DNA of 64,000 bases, from contig NC_083375.1 of the NCBI RefSeq assembly GCF_029542785.1, positions 620,001 to 684,000 of the forward strand, read 5' to 3'. This DNA comes from Malassezia japonica (taxonomy: Eukaryota > Basidiomycota > Malasseziomycetes > Malasseziales > Malasseziaceae). The notes below the pieces were generated by a model. The model was given only the letters and a program-made list of their open reading frames with translations. It had not been told where the DNA came from and made no database searches. This document shows positions 35,900-47,625 of this stretch, piece after piece. Numbering within the stretch: the stretch's first letter is position 1; each line of letters begins with the position of its first letter. Made by a program: the position numbers and the translations under genes.

Positions 35900-37246
35900 T
35901 TACGGTCTGCGCCCAGACTCGAGGTCATCCACAGCCGTAGGGAACATGTAGGCCGAGAAGGGGTCGAGCGCATTGCTCGTGCGGGGCAGCGCAGCCGGAG
36001 CGAAGCGCGCTGCATGGCTTGTCATGCTTGCATCGGCAGCAAAGAGTACCTCGGGCTCAACGCCGCGACCGGGGCGGATAATGTAGTCTTCGGCACTGTG
36101 CATGCCGACGGGATGCATAAGGCCAATGTCGACCAGGAACGAGTCGCGCCAGCGTCCAAACGCCTGGTTCATCGAAGTGACAGGGTCCGGCCCTGCAAAC
36201 GCATGGAAAAAGCCAACCGGCTGTTCCTGAGCCACGTCCGCCTCCGCGTTCTCCGCCACTGCAGCACGAGTTGGGTTGCTGCGACGTGCCTCGGCAACAA
36301 TCTTGCTCGACCTGCGGTAGAGCTGGATGAAGCGCCCCACACTAAACACGGTCAAAATAATGCCGAAAATGAGCAATAGGCGGCAGGTGAAGCGCGAGTG
36401 CTCAATCTCTTCGTGCGTCGGCAGGTGCTTGCGGCCTTTGTGCTCGTCTTTTTGTGCGTCGGGTGTGTCGTGCGCCAGCTCCTTTTCTGCGTCTGCAATG
36501 CGCCACAGGAGCGATGCAGCAAACTGGAGTAAGGTCACGCCCAAACCCGCGCGGCCGCCATACTTGGCCGCGTTGGTCGAGTGTAAAAGGAAGGTGATCA
36601 CAAAGCCCACAAACTGGAACGATGCACTGATGAAAAAGTTCCAGAAAAAGCCAAAGAGCGTGCCGAGCAGCATCCCGTCCACAATCATGTCGGAAACCTC
36701 GCCGATGTTGGCCCCGTCCGGAGTCCATCCGCCCTCCGATTCGGCAAGCGCATTCCCGCCAAACACAGTACTTTCCCAGTAGGTAGGTGCGATATCTGCC
36801 GCAGCGGCTTCGTACGTCGGAGGCAGGGTATCATCGGCCAGGTCGTCGTCATCACCGCGATCGTTCGGATCGTCGGTGCGCCGCGTCCGGCGGCCTTCCG
36901 GCTTTGCGTTCATGTTGGAAAAGACACCGTCCTGGATGATGCCGCCACCCATCGGGCGCCGCGACGTGCTGCCCTCGCCTTCGTTACGCAGAGACGTGTA
37001 TGATATACCGGGCAGGTGCATGCCTGTCAAGCGCCCGAATCGCGCCAACGCGTGGCGCGATCGATCGACCACCGAGGCAACACCCCGGTATTGACTCGGG
37101 CTTACGTCGTCCTCATGCAGCGATGCGTCGCTCATGTCAAAGACGACATCACGACGGTTCTCCTCGTCATTCCCGTTTGCGTAGTCATCTGGTCGTGTAG
37201 GCGGGAAACTATGACGACTTGCGCCATCCGCTCCAGCGTCGGCCAT
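35900..37246 (-). CDS. BSD2: BSD2/NDFIP-like membrane adaptor
   Basis: 448 residues, one exon. A disordered acidic N-terminus contains the PY motif LPPTY near residue 140, able to bind Rsp5/NEDD4 WW domains. Hydrophobic segments follow: DGMLLGTLFGFFWNFFISAS, FQFVGFVITFLLHS, GLGVTLLQFAASLL and RLLLIFGIILTVFSVG. The GTLFGFFWNFFISASFQ block and the polar NAAKYGGRAGLG loop are typical of the BSD2 family, which sorts transporters such as metal permeases to the vacuole. The ATG at 37246 is the first; an in-frame GTG lies upstream in the 115-bp promoter shared with SmG. Confidence 0.9.
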   Translation of the reverse strand: MADAGADGASRHSFPPTRPDDYANGNDEENRRDVVFDMSDASLHEDDVSPSQYRGVASVVDRSRHALARFGRLTGMHLPGISYTSLRNEGEGSTSRRPMGGGIIQDGVFSNMNAKPEGRRTRRTDDPNDRGDDDDLADDTLPPTYEAAAADIAPTYWESTVFGGNALAESEGGWTPDGANIGEVSDMIVDGMLLGTLFGFFWNFFISASFQFVGFVITFLLHSTNAAKYGGRAGLGVTLLQFAASLLWRIADAEKELAHDTPDAQKDEHKGRKHLPTHEEIEHSRFTCRLLLIFGIILTVFSVGRFIQLYRRSSKIVAEARRSNPTRAAVAENAEADVAQEQPVGFFHAFAGPDPVTSMNQAFGRWRDSFLVDIGLMHPVGMHSAEDYIIRPGRGVEPEVLFAADASMTSHAARFAPAALPRTSNALDPFSAYMFPTAVDDLESGRRP

Positions 37247-37361
37247 GCTGCGCCGTAGACAACGATCGACTCGCACGGCGCCACGCCGCGTGGCTTCTTT
37301 ATTTCCTATACATTATTATTTCCACGCGTCTCATCGCAAACGCAGGTGTCTGTTCGTCACG

Positions 37362-37658
37362 ATGTCCAAGGTTTCTCAGCCGGAGCTGAAGCGGTTCCTC
37401 GAGCGCCGTGTCTCTGTCAATATTCAAGGTGGACGCAAGATCCAAGGGACACTGCGTGGATACGATCTCTTTTTGAACCTGGTCATTGACGACGCGGTGG
37501 AGCATGTGCTCGTCGACAACAACCAAAACGCCTGGGAAGAAGGCCCGCGCTGCGGCACTGTGGTATGTATTAACGCGAAGTACGTCTGACACGTACAGGT
37601 GGTGCGCGGCAACAGTGTGACGAGCTTGGAGGGCCTGGAAGCAATTGGTTCGCGATAA
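37362..37658 (+). CDS. SMX2: Spliceosomal Sm core protein G
   Basis: SmG is part of the heptameric ring on U1, U2, U4 and U5 snRNAs. 86 residues in two exons with a 36-nt intron (37563-37598, GTATGT...CTGACACGTACAG). Sm1 motif: RRVSVNIQGGRKIQGTLRGY, then FLNLVIDDAVEH. Sm2 motif: VVVRGNSVTSLE, formed across the splice, followed by GLEAIGSR. The start SKVSQPELKRFLERR matches SmG, and the length is normal. LSm7 is less likely given RGNSVTSLE. Confidence 0.95.
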
Positions 37659-38221
37659 TCTCTACGCACCGAGACACGGAATGCGGAACTTGGAATGCGG
37701 TCTTGCTCTTGTACTGGCTACACTATGCAATGCTTTTTATAGGCTGTGTGGATCATGAAAAAGTGCTGTATAATGCTACTAACTCGGGAAGGGGGGAGAC
37801 AATGGGGGTGCGTTGTTAGCGAATGACAGTGAGGGCGTCCAAAGAGCTTGTACGGGACACGAGCATGAACGTAAAGCAGTTATCTGGTTGTTGAATGTCA
37901 GGATTCTATTGGGACACGCGGATTTTGTGTGGTGCAGCCTCAATGGCAAGCTATACAAGAACTGCATGCTTGCTCTGCTCAAACATGGGATGCAAAAGCA
38001 CCGTCGAGTCGATGCGCGGCTCTATAGCCCACCATTTACACCACTACGTTCTTTTCTCCATGATGGCAGTGTGCCTGTACCCTTCCAGTGCGCGCTCGGT
38101 CACTTGGCGCCGCGCGAGCGCTACCACCTAACCTCCGCATAACGTAAGCATTACTTTTCCAGAAAAGTCGCATGGGGTTCCCGGAATTAAACTTTGTGCC
38201 GCTAGTTGTTCCTCCACTACG
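37659..38221. other. 563-bp spacer without recognised gene
   Basis: This is one of the longest gene-free stretches in an otherwise packed window, between SmG and the GNAT gene, both on the plus strand. A 109-codon open frame (37813-38142) has no recognisable motif and codon use unlike the neighbours. I saw no tRNA boxes and no clear C/D or H/ACA pattern. An unspotted RNA gene is possible. Confidence 0.55.
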
Positions 38222-38838
38222 ATGAGTCACTCTACGTCTGTTCGGCCCGCCACTAAGAAGGATATCCCTGCCATCCTTGGCTTTGTACGTTATCTGTCCC
38301 TGAAACAATTCTAACACACTCATAGATCAGGGACCTTGCCATTTACGAAAAGGCCCTGGACCAGGTCGAGGCGACCGAGGAGTCTGTGCGTATCTCCGTC
38401 TGACTCAGCTCGAGGAGACGATCTTTAACCGTCAATACGCCCATGTGCTGATTGCCGAGCTGGAAGATGCCACGGTCGGTCCGAAACCGATCGGCATGGC
38501 CCTGTACTACTACGCGTACTCGACGTGGACGTCGCGCCGCACGCTCTTCCTTGAGGACCTCTTCGTGCAGCCCGAGCACCGCAACCTTGGTGTCGGCAAG
38601 CGCCTCTTTAAGCATCTCGGCGACGTTGCCAAGAAGGAGGACTGTCCCCGTGTCGAGTGGAACGTGCTGACCTGGAACGCGTACGTCGCGCTGCTGACCC
38701 AGACCCTCGATCGCGTTCTACAAGGAGACGCTCGGTGCCGAGATGCTCGAAGAGTGGCGCGGTATGCGTCTCGAAGGAGACGGCATCGACCGCCTGCAGC
38801 AGCTCTCCAAGGCCGAGAAGAAGTACGGCGCGATCTGA
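38222..38838 (+). CDS. GNAT N-acetyltransferase (spermidine/thialysine type)
   Basis: 176 residues in four exons. Introns are at 38285-38325 (41 nt, the longest I found), 38386-38408 (23) and 38681-38702 (22). Joined, the protein has SVRPATKKDIPAILGFIRDL, ALYYYAYSTWTSRRTLFLED, the acetyl-CoA-binding motif LFVQPEHRNLGVGKRLFKHL and the C-terminal WNAPSIAFYKETLGAE. This order and the SxWxSR-type block fit the SSAT2/thialysine acetyltransferase group. It uses acetyl-CoA to acetylate small amines; polyamine versus thialysine specificity cannot be told. The frame changes at each intron, and the spliced length is a multiple of three. Confidence 0.9.
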
Positions 38839-38939
38839 GCCGACATAGCCAATGCGCAGCAGGGCACGGATCATGTTTAGTCAGCAACATAGGCGATGCC
38901 GAGCGAGACACCCTCGGCTTCGTATTCCACCACTGTAGA

Positions 38940-40165
38940 ATGGCACAGACGGTTGGCGCAATTGATCCCTCCACCGTTCCTGGTGGAAGTGGCGGCTATG
39001 AAATCCACCAGAAGCTGCGCACCAAGACGGTGCGTCTGCTGAAGAAGGAGAAGTACAACGAGGCAATCGACATCCTGTACAACGGGAGTGTCAGCCTGCT
39101 CGACATGAACGAGCAGGGCAGCGGCTGTGACCTTGCCGTGTACCTGCTCGAGGTGTACGGTCTCGCAAAGACCCCTGTCGATGACACGAGCCGGGGTACG
39201 TCCCTTTGCTGACCCAGACCGCCTCACGACCATCCTCGGCAAGACCACCGCAGAGTTCTGGCGCAAGAAGGTGATCCTGGCCGCTGTCAAGTGGTCGACG
39301 ACCTCTTCGCGCCCACTGGGTGATGCGAAGCTGCGCCTGTTTATTGCCGAGCTCCTTGTGAAGGGTACGTTCTCCTCCTAACCCAGACAAGCAGTACTTT
39401 GCCGCCGAGACGCACTTTATTGCCGCGTGCGCGCAGGACACGGCCGGCGTGCCTGCCTTTGCCGCGATGCTGAAGCACTGGAACGAGGTGTACTCTGCGA
39501 CGATGGCGAAGCGCGATCCCCACGCGCCGTCCGCGGACTCGGTTGCCCGCGTGCTCGCCGGCACCTTTGCACTGCGCGGTGCGATTCCCCTGCTGATTGC
39601 CAAGGCGCCGGATGCGGCGCACGAGCTGCTCAGCACCTATATCAAGCAAGTGACGGAGAACAACGATGCGCTGCTCCTGCCCGTCAAGCCGAACCCCAAG
39701 GAGTACCAGTCGCCCGCCAACGGCATCGCCTCGTTCTCGACCAAGATCTACGCTACGGCGAACCCCACGCTGAACTTTGTGCAGAACATCGTGGCGCTTG
39801 CGTGCGACGCCCACCACCGCTCGGGCCCCGTTGCGGACGAGATCAAGGCCGCATGGCAGCACCTCATCCGCCAGTACATGCAAGAGAGCGGAACGAGCGG
39901 CGTGGACGCGTACCTGTACGAGTTCCTCTCGCAGATCTCGTCGATCTACTTTGGCATGGCGCCGCAACGCCGCAATATGGACATGCTCTCGAGCATGTTC
40001 TCGAATATCATGGGTGGCGGCGCGCCCGCTGCCGGCGAGTCTGCTGAGCCCGCTGTGTCAATCAAGCAACTGCCGAAGCCGGCCGACGCCGACGAGTCCG
40101 ATGCTGCACCCGCCGCGCCGCCCGCGTCCGAGGCCGACCAGCTGATGGACGATGAAATGGATTAG
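38940..40165 (+). CDS. GET4: Guided entry of tail-anchored proteins factor 4
   Basis: GET4 bridges GET3 and the GET5/SGT2 sorting complex for tail-anchored proteins. 393 residues in three exons with 22-nt introns at 39196-39217 and 39365-39386. The alpha-solenoid start reads HQKLRTKTVRLLKKEKYNEA and GCDLAVYLLEVYG. The middle has KQYFAAETHFIAAC after the second splice. The late core is NPTLNFVQNIVALACD. A low-complexity Pro/Ala/Asp tail ends the protein. The stop is 10 bp from the stop of the convergent 65-residue gene. Confidence 0.9.
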
Positions 40166-40175
40166 ATCCGTAGAA

Positions 40176-40417
40176 CTACTGGGTATGGCTTGGTTGCACG
40201 AACAGGTCGCCGAGTTCTGCGTCAGGGAAAGTGCGTACCCGTCAGGTATCGTTGGCGCACGGCCTCGTCTAGAAACTGGGTGAGCCACGCAACATACCAT
40301 GGTCGGCTCACGCACCGCCGATGCGCGCAGGTCCGAGACGGTAGCCTCCATGTACTCATCCGGCGAGCCGTCCGACCCCTCGGACACGTCCATGCCCCAC
40401 GTCTCGTCGTCGGCCAT
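40176..40417 (-). CDS. 65-residue protein of unknown function, three exons
   Basis: A short gene assembled from three exons with two 22-nt introns (40276-40297, 40217-40238), both with standard donors and CTCACCCAG or CTGACGCAG acceptors. The product starts [18 protein letters not shown], is acidic, and ends with a likely helix [18 protein letters not shown]. Coding length is 198 nt including stop only after both introns are removed. It is divergent from PRP8 (105 bp between starts) and convergent with GET4. I do not recognise it; small complex subunits are candidates. Support comes from splice signals and frame, not from family similarity. Confidence 0.65.
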
Positions 40418-40522
40418 GGTGGTTTTAGTCAGCATGTTCGTCCGGCCTCGTGGGTCGCACGCGGGCGGCACGCGATTTTCTCCATCGCCACACCCACCGC
40501 GTTGGCTGTTGTGAGAGAGAGT

Positions 40523-43500
40523 ATGGTGGGACCTCCGCCCCCTGGGTATGGAGGCGCTCCGCCTGGCTTTGGTGGCCTGCCCGGTGAGCCGGGTGTGCTC
40601 TCTGTGGAGCAGCTTGCGTCCAAGTCGCGCAAGTGGACCCAGAGCCAGAGCCGCAAGTACGGCGACCGCCGTGGCAAGACGGCCTTTGTCGATACCGGCA
40701 AGCAGGAGCTTCCGCCGGAGCATGTGCGTAAGATTATCAAGGATCATGGTGATATGAGCAACCGCAAGTTCCGTGCAGAGAAGCGCGTGCATCTCGGTGC
40801 GCTGAAATACGTGCCGCATGCAATGCTCAAACTGCTCGAGAATATTCCCATGCCGTGGGAGCAGGTGCGCGAAGTGCCTGTGCTGTACCATATCACGGGT
40901 GCCATTACGTTTGTGAATGAGACGCCCCGTGTGATTGAGCCCGTGTACCATGCGCAGTGGGCGACCATGTGGCTTGCGATGCGCCGTGAAAAGCGGGATC
41001 GTCGTCACTTTAAGCGTATGCGCTTCCCGCCGTTTGACGACGAAGAGCCGCCGATCGACTACGGCGACAATATCCTGGACGTCGAGCCGCTCGAGCCGAT
41101 CCAGCTCGAGCTCGACGAGGAGGAAGACGCGCCGATCATCGACTGGTTCTACGACTCGAAGCCGCTCGTGAACGACCGCAGCAGTGTCAACGGGCCGTCG
41201 TACCGTTTCTGGCACCTCGACCTGCCCAAGATGGCGGCGCTGCATCGCCTCGGCCGCACGTTGCAGAGCGACTTTACGACCGGCGACCGCAACTACTTTT
41301 ACCTGTTCGACGTCAAGTCGTTTGCAACGGCCAAGTCGCTCAACGTCGCTATCCCCGGTGGTCCCAAGTTCGAGCCGCTGTACAAGGACCTCGAAGGCTA
41401 CGACGACGACTGGAACGAGTTCAACGATATCCGCAAGGTCATTATTCGGCAGCCGATCCGGACCGAGTACAAGGTCGCTTTCCCGCACCTGTACAACAGC
41501 CGGCCCCGCTCGGTCTACCTCGGGACGTACCACGAGCCGAAGAATGTGTACATCCGCACGGACGACCCAGACTTGCCGGCGTTCTACTTTGATCCTGCGC
41601 TGAACCCGATCTCGAGCCGCTCGCTCGCCAGCGCGCACTTCCGCACATACTACGATGATGGCGAGCCCGTCCTCTCGCACGAGGACGAGGTGTTTGGCGA
41701 GGGCGTGCAGGGCGACGACGAGCTCGAGGATGAGCTCGCGTTCCAGCTCCCCGATGGCATCGAGCCTTTCCTCGACGATGCGCCGCTCGAAACGGACATG
41801 ACCGCCGACGCAATCTCGCTGTGGTGGGCCGCACCACCGTACAACCGCCGCAGTGGCTACACGCGCCGTGCGGTCGACGTGCCGTTGATCAAGGCGTGGT
41901 ACTTGGAGCACTGCCCTCCGAACCAGCCGGTCAAGGTGCGTGTCTCCTACCAAAAGCTCCTCAAAAAGTTTGTGCACAACACGCTGCACACAAAGCCCTA
42001 CAAGCCCCAGACCAAGAAGTACTTGTTCCGCCAGCTCAAGGCGACCAAGTTCTTCCAGACGACGCACCTCGACTGGCTCGAGGCGGGCCTGCAGGTCGTG
42101 CGCCAGAGCTTCAACATGATCAACCTCTTGATCCACCGCAAGGCGCTGACCTATCTGCACCTGGACTACAACATGAATTTGAAGCCGGTCAAGACGCTGA
42201 CCACCAAGGAGCGCAAAAAGTCGCGGTTCGGTAACGCGTTCCACCTTGTGCGTGAGATGGCGCGCATGACGAAGCTCATTGTCGACTCGCACGTCCAGTT
42301 CCGCCTCGGCAATTGCGATGCGTTCCAGCTGGCAGACGGCCTGCAGTACCTGCTGAACCACATTGGCCAGCTTACGGGTATTTACCGTTATAAGTACAAG
42401 GTCATGCACCAGATCCGTGCCTGCAAGGACTTGAAGCACGTCATCTACTACCGCTTCAACTCGGGGCCTGTTGGCAAGGGCCCAGGTGTCGGTTTCTGGG
42501 GCCCCTCGTGGCGCGTGTGGATCTTCTTTATGCGCGGTATCACGCCGCTGCTCGAGCGCTGGCTCGGCAACCTGCTTGCGCGTCAGTTTGAAGGCCGCAA
42601 CGGCCGCACCGGCGGCAAGTCGGTGACCAAGCAGCGTGTCGAGTCGCACTTTGACCTGGAGCTGCGTGCGGCGGTCATGCACGACCTGCTCGACATGATG
42701 CCCGAAGGCATCAAGCAGAACAAGAGCAAGACCATTCTGCAGCACCTGACCGAGGCGTGGCGTTGCTGGAAGGCCAACGTCCCGTGGAAGGTGCCAGGCA
42801 TGCCGACCGCCATCGAGAACGTCATTCTGCGCTACGTCAAGTCCAAAGCAGACTGGTGGACCTCGGTCGCACACTACAACCGTGAGCGTATCCGCCGCGG
42901 CGCGACGGTCGACAAGACGGTGAGCAAGAAGAACCTCGGTCGGTTGACGCGTCTCTACCTCAAGGCCGAGCAGGAGCGCCAGAACTCCTACCTGAAGGAC
43001 GGCCCGTACATCACGAGCGAGGCGGCGGTTGCAATCTACACCTCGACCGTGCACTGGCTCGAGAGCCGCAAGTTCCAGCCGATTCCGTTCCCTTCGCTCA
43101 ACTTTAAGCACGATACCAAGCTGCTGGTCCTTGCCCTGGAGAAGCTCAAGGAGTCGTACAGTGTCCAAGGCCGCCTGAACCAGACGCAGCGTGAAGAGCT
43201 GGCGCTGATCGAGCAGGCCTTTGACAACCCCCACGAGACGCTCGCGCGTATCAAGCGCCTGATGCTCACGCAGCGTGCGTTCAAGGAGGCGGGTATGGAG
43301 TTCTTTGATACCTTTGCCAAGCTCATCCCCGTGTACGATATCGAGCCGATGGAGAAGATCACCGACGCCTACCTCGACCAGTACCTTGCGTACGAGGCCG
43401 ACAAGCGTGGTCTCTTCCCGCCGTGGATCAAGCCGAGCGATCAGGAGCCGCCGCCGCTGCTTGTGTACAAGTGGTGCAACGGTATCAACAACCTGCACGA

Positions 43501-45086
43501 CGTTTGGGACACGTCCGACGGCCAGTGCAACGTGCTGATGGAGACGTCGCTCAGCAAGGTGTACGAAAAGGTGGACATTACGCTGCTGAACCGCCTCTTG
43601 CGTCTCATCATGGACCACAACTTGGCGGACTACATCACTGCCAAGAACAACATCTCGATCGTGTGGAAGGACATGGCGCACGTCAACTCCTACGGCCTCA
43701 TCCGTGGTCTGCAATTCTCGAGCTTTGTGTTCCAGTACTACGGCCTGATCCTCGACCTGCTCATCCTTGGTCTGAAGCGTGCCGCCGAGATGGCCGGCCC
43801 CGCCAAGATGCCGAACGGGTTCCTGCAGTTCCAGGACACGGCGACCGAGGTGAAGCACCCAGTCCGGATGTACACGCGTTACATTGACCGCATCCACATC
43901 CTGTACCGCTTCACCGCCGACGAGGCCCGCGACCTGATCCAGCGCTACCTGTCGGCGAACCCTGATCCGAACAACTCGAATCTGATCGGGTACAACAACA
44001 AAAAGTGCTGGCCCCGCGACTGCCGCATGCGCCTGAACAAGCACGATGTGAACCTCGGCCGCGCCGTCTTTTGGACGGTCAAGAACAGCCTGCCGCGCAG
44101 TCTGACGACGATCGAGTGGGACGACACATTTGTGAGCGTGTTCAGCAAGGACAACCCGAACCTGCTCTTCTCCATGCAGGGCTTCGAGGTGCGTATCCTG
44201 CCCAAGTGCCGCCAGAACGACATGAGCGAGCAGCGCGACGGTGTCTGGTCGCTAGTGCAGGCGTCGAGTGGCGAGCGTACCGCGCAGGCCTACCTGCGCG
44301 TGTCGGATGAAGGCATCACCAACTTTAGCAACCGTGTGCGCCAGGTGCTGATGGCCGCGGGTGCTGCGCCGTTCAGCAAGATTGTGAACAAGTGGAACAC
44401 GACGCTGATCGGCCTGATGACCTACTACCGCGAGGCGGTCATCCACACGAACGAGCTGCTGGACCTGCTTGTAAAGAGCGAGAACAAGATCCAGACGCGT
44501 GTCAAGATCGGTCTCAACTCCAAGATGCCTTCGCGTTTCCCGCCGGTGGTCTTCTACTCACCCAAGGAGCTCGGTGGTCTCGGCATGCTCAGTATGGGCC
44601 ACGTGCTCATTCCGCAGAGCGATCTGCGCTGGTCGAAGCAGACCGAGACCGGCATTTCCCACTTCCGCAGCGGTATGAGCCACGATGAGGACCAGCTCAT
44701 CCCTAACCTCTACCGGTACATCCAGAGCTGGGAGTCGGAGTTCTTGGACTCGGCGCGTGTCTGGTCGGAGTACGCGCACAAGCGCCGCGAGGCGAGTGCG
44801 CAGAACCGGCGCCTGACGCTCGAGGACCTCGAGGATGCGTGGGACCGCGGCATTCCGCGTATCAATACCCTCTTCCAGAAGGACCGCACGATTCTGTCGT
44901 ACGACAAGATGTGGCGTGTGCGTGGCGAGTTCAAGCAGTACCAGCTGCTCAAGTACAATCCGTTCTGGTGGACGTCGCAGCGCCATGACGGCAAGCTCTG
45001 GCAGCTGAACCAGTACCGCACGGACATTATTGCGGCGCTCGGCGGTGTCGAGGGCTGCCTGGAGCACACGCTCTTCAAGGGCTGCA

Positions 45087-45129
<43 letters not shown>

Positions 45130-47623
45130 TTTCGAGGATGCGATGAAGCACAAGAAGCTGACGAATGCGCAGCGTTCTGGTCTCTCGCAGATCCCCAACC
45201 GTCGCTTTACGCTGTGGTGGAGCCCAACGATCAACCGTGCGAATGTCTATGTCGGTTTTCAGGTCCAGCTCGATTTGACCGGCATCTTTATGCACGGCAA
45301 GATTCCCACGCTCAAGATCTCGCTTATCCAGCTCTTCCGTGCGCACTTGTGGCAAAAGATCCACGAGAGTGTCGTGATGGACCTGTGTCAAGTCTTTGAC
45401 CAGGAGCTCGAGGCGCTGCAGATTGAGACCGTGCAGAAGGAGACGATCCACCCCCGCAAGTCGTACCGTATGAACGCGTCGTGTGCGGACATTGTGCTCT
45501 TTGCCTCGTACAAATGGCCGTTGTCTTCTCCGTCGCTGCTCACCGACTCGCGCGACGTGATGGATGGCTCGAGCGGCAACAAGTGGTGGATCGACGTGCA
45601 GCTGCGTTGGGGTGACTTTGACTCGCACGACATTGAGCGCTACTGCCGTGCAAAGTACCTCGACTACACGACGGACAACACGTCGATCTACCCCTCGCCG
45701 AGCGGTGTGCTGATCGGTATCGATCTCGCGTACAGCATGCACTCTGCCTACGGTTCGTACATCCCTGGCTCCAAGCCGCTCCTGCAGCAGGCGATGGCCA
45801 AGATCATGAAGGCGAACCCTGCGCTGTACGTGCTGCGCGAGCGTATCCGCAAGAGTCTCCAGCTGTACTCGTCCGAGCCGACGGAGCCGTACCTGAATTC
45901 GGGCAACTATGCGGAGCTCTTTAGCAACCAGGTGATTTGGATGATCGACGATACGAACGTGTACCGTGTGACGATCCACCGCACCTTTGAGGGTAACCTG
46001 GTCACGAAGCCGATCAACGGCGCCATCTTTATCCTCAACCCCCGCACCGGTCAGCTCTTTTTGAAGATCATCCACACGTCGGTGTGGGCGGGCCAGAAGC
46101 GTCTCGGTCAGCTCGCCAAGTGGAAGACGGCCGAGGAGGTGGCGGCGCTTGTGCGCTCTCTCCCGGTCGAGGAGCAGCCGAAGCAGGTGATTGTCACGCG
46201 CAAAGGCATGCTCGACCCCCTCGAGGTGCACCTGCTCGACTTCCCCAACATTGTCATCAAGGGCTCGCAGCTCGAGCTGCCGTTCCAGGCGTGCATGAAG
46301 CTGGAAAAGTTTGGCGACCTGATCCTGCGTGCGACGCAGCCGCAGATGGTGCTGTACTCTCTGTACGATGACTGGCTCAAGAGCATCTCGTCGTACACCG
46401 CCTTCTCGCGCTGCATTCTTCTGCTGCGTGCGCTGCATGTGAACCCCGAAAAGACCAAGGTGATTCTGCGCCCGAGCGTGCAGACCGTCACGCAGCCCCA
46501 CCACATCTGGCCGTCGTTCACCGACGACGAGTGGATCAAGGTGGAGATTGCGCTGCGCGACCTGATCCTGCAGGACTACGGCCGGCGCAACCAGGTCGCA
46601 GTCGCGAGTCTGACGAGCTCGGAAATCCGCGACATCATCCTTGGTATGGAGATCGCCTCGCCCTCGGCGCAGCGCCAGCAGATGGCCGACATTGAGCAAA
46701 ACGACGCGCAGCAGCAGGTGACGGCGACGCAGACGCGCACCGTCAACGTGCACGGCGACGAGATCCAGACGGTGACCACGACGCAGTACGAGAACCAGGT
46801 GTTCTCGTCCAAGAGCGACTGGCGCGTGCGTGCGTTGAGCGCCACGAACCTGCCGCTGCGCTGCCAGCACCTGTACGTGTCCAACGACGACGTGCGCGAG
46901 GACGTGGGCGCGCTCACGTACGTGCTGCCGAAGAACATCCTCAAGACGTTTATCGTCAATGCGGATCTGCGCACTCAGGTCGCCGGCTACATGTACGGCA
47001 TCTCGCCGCCGGACGTGCCCGCGGTCAAAGAGATCAGGCTCATTGTGTGGGTGCCGCAGCGCGGCAGCAACAATGGCGTCGAGCTGCCGAACGAGCTGCC
47101 GTCGCACGAGTACATGCTCAAGGACCTCGAGCCGCTCGGCTGGATCAAGACGCAGGCGCAGGAGCTGCCGCACCTCGCGCCGCGCGACGTCGTGACGCAT
47201 GCCAAGACCATGGCGTCGCACCCCGAGTGGGGCGCAAACAGCATCTGCGTCACCTGCTCCTTCACGCCGGGCTCGGTGAGTCTCGCGGCCAGCACGCTGA
47301 GCGTCGCCGGCTTCGAGTGGGGACGCAAGGCGAGCGCCGTCGACGCCGCGGGCCAGGCGCCGGGCTTCAACCCGTCGATGGTCGAAAAGGTGCAGCTGCT
47401 GCTGAGCGACCGCATCCTCGGCACGACGCTTGCTCCGAGCGACGGGCCGTGGAACTATGGCCTGTCGCTCTCGGCGCAGTGGACGCCAAACATGAAGTAC
47501 GACGTCCAGCTCGCGCCCCCGGCGGCCTTCTGGGACGAGATCCACCGGCCCCAAAACTTTTTGTCGTTCGCGGGCGGACTCCCGGACGACCAAGGCGCGG
47601 ACTGGCAAGACGCGCTGGCATAG
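40523..47623 (+). CDS. PRP8: Pre-mRNA-splicing factor Prp8
   Basis: PRP8 is the U5 snRNP scaffold holding the spliceosome active site. 2,366 residues in one unbroken exon of 7.1 kb. It opens with a Pro/Gly-rich tail ([18 protein letters not shown]). The PRO8NT and central blocks include [36 protein letters not shown] and [13 protein letters not shown]. The reverse-transcriptase-like, linker and endonuclease-like domains follow, then the RNase H-like domain and the C-terminal MPN/JAB domain ending near [12 protein letters not shown]. No intein is present: host blocks run on without the roughly 170 or more extra residues that mark one. The gene has no introns, unlike most neighbours. Its stop is two bases from that of MDM10. 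Confidence 0.98.
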
Positions 47624-47625
47624 AC

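Noticed and set aside
40058..44044. 1,328-codon open frame antisense to PRP8, and a similar 1,398-codon one at 44558-48754
   Set aside because: They mirror PRP8 and MDM10 codons, have no recognisable motifs, and arise from GC-rich codon bias leaving few antisense stops.
40523..47623. PRP8 intein
   Set aside because: Conserved host blocks are continuous and total length (2,366 residues) is normal for PRP8 without an intein.
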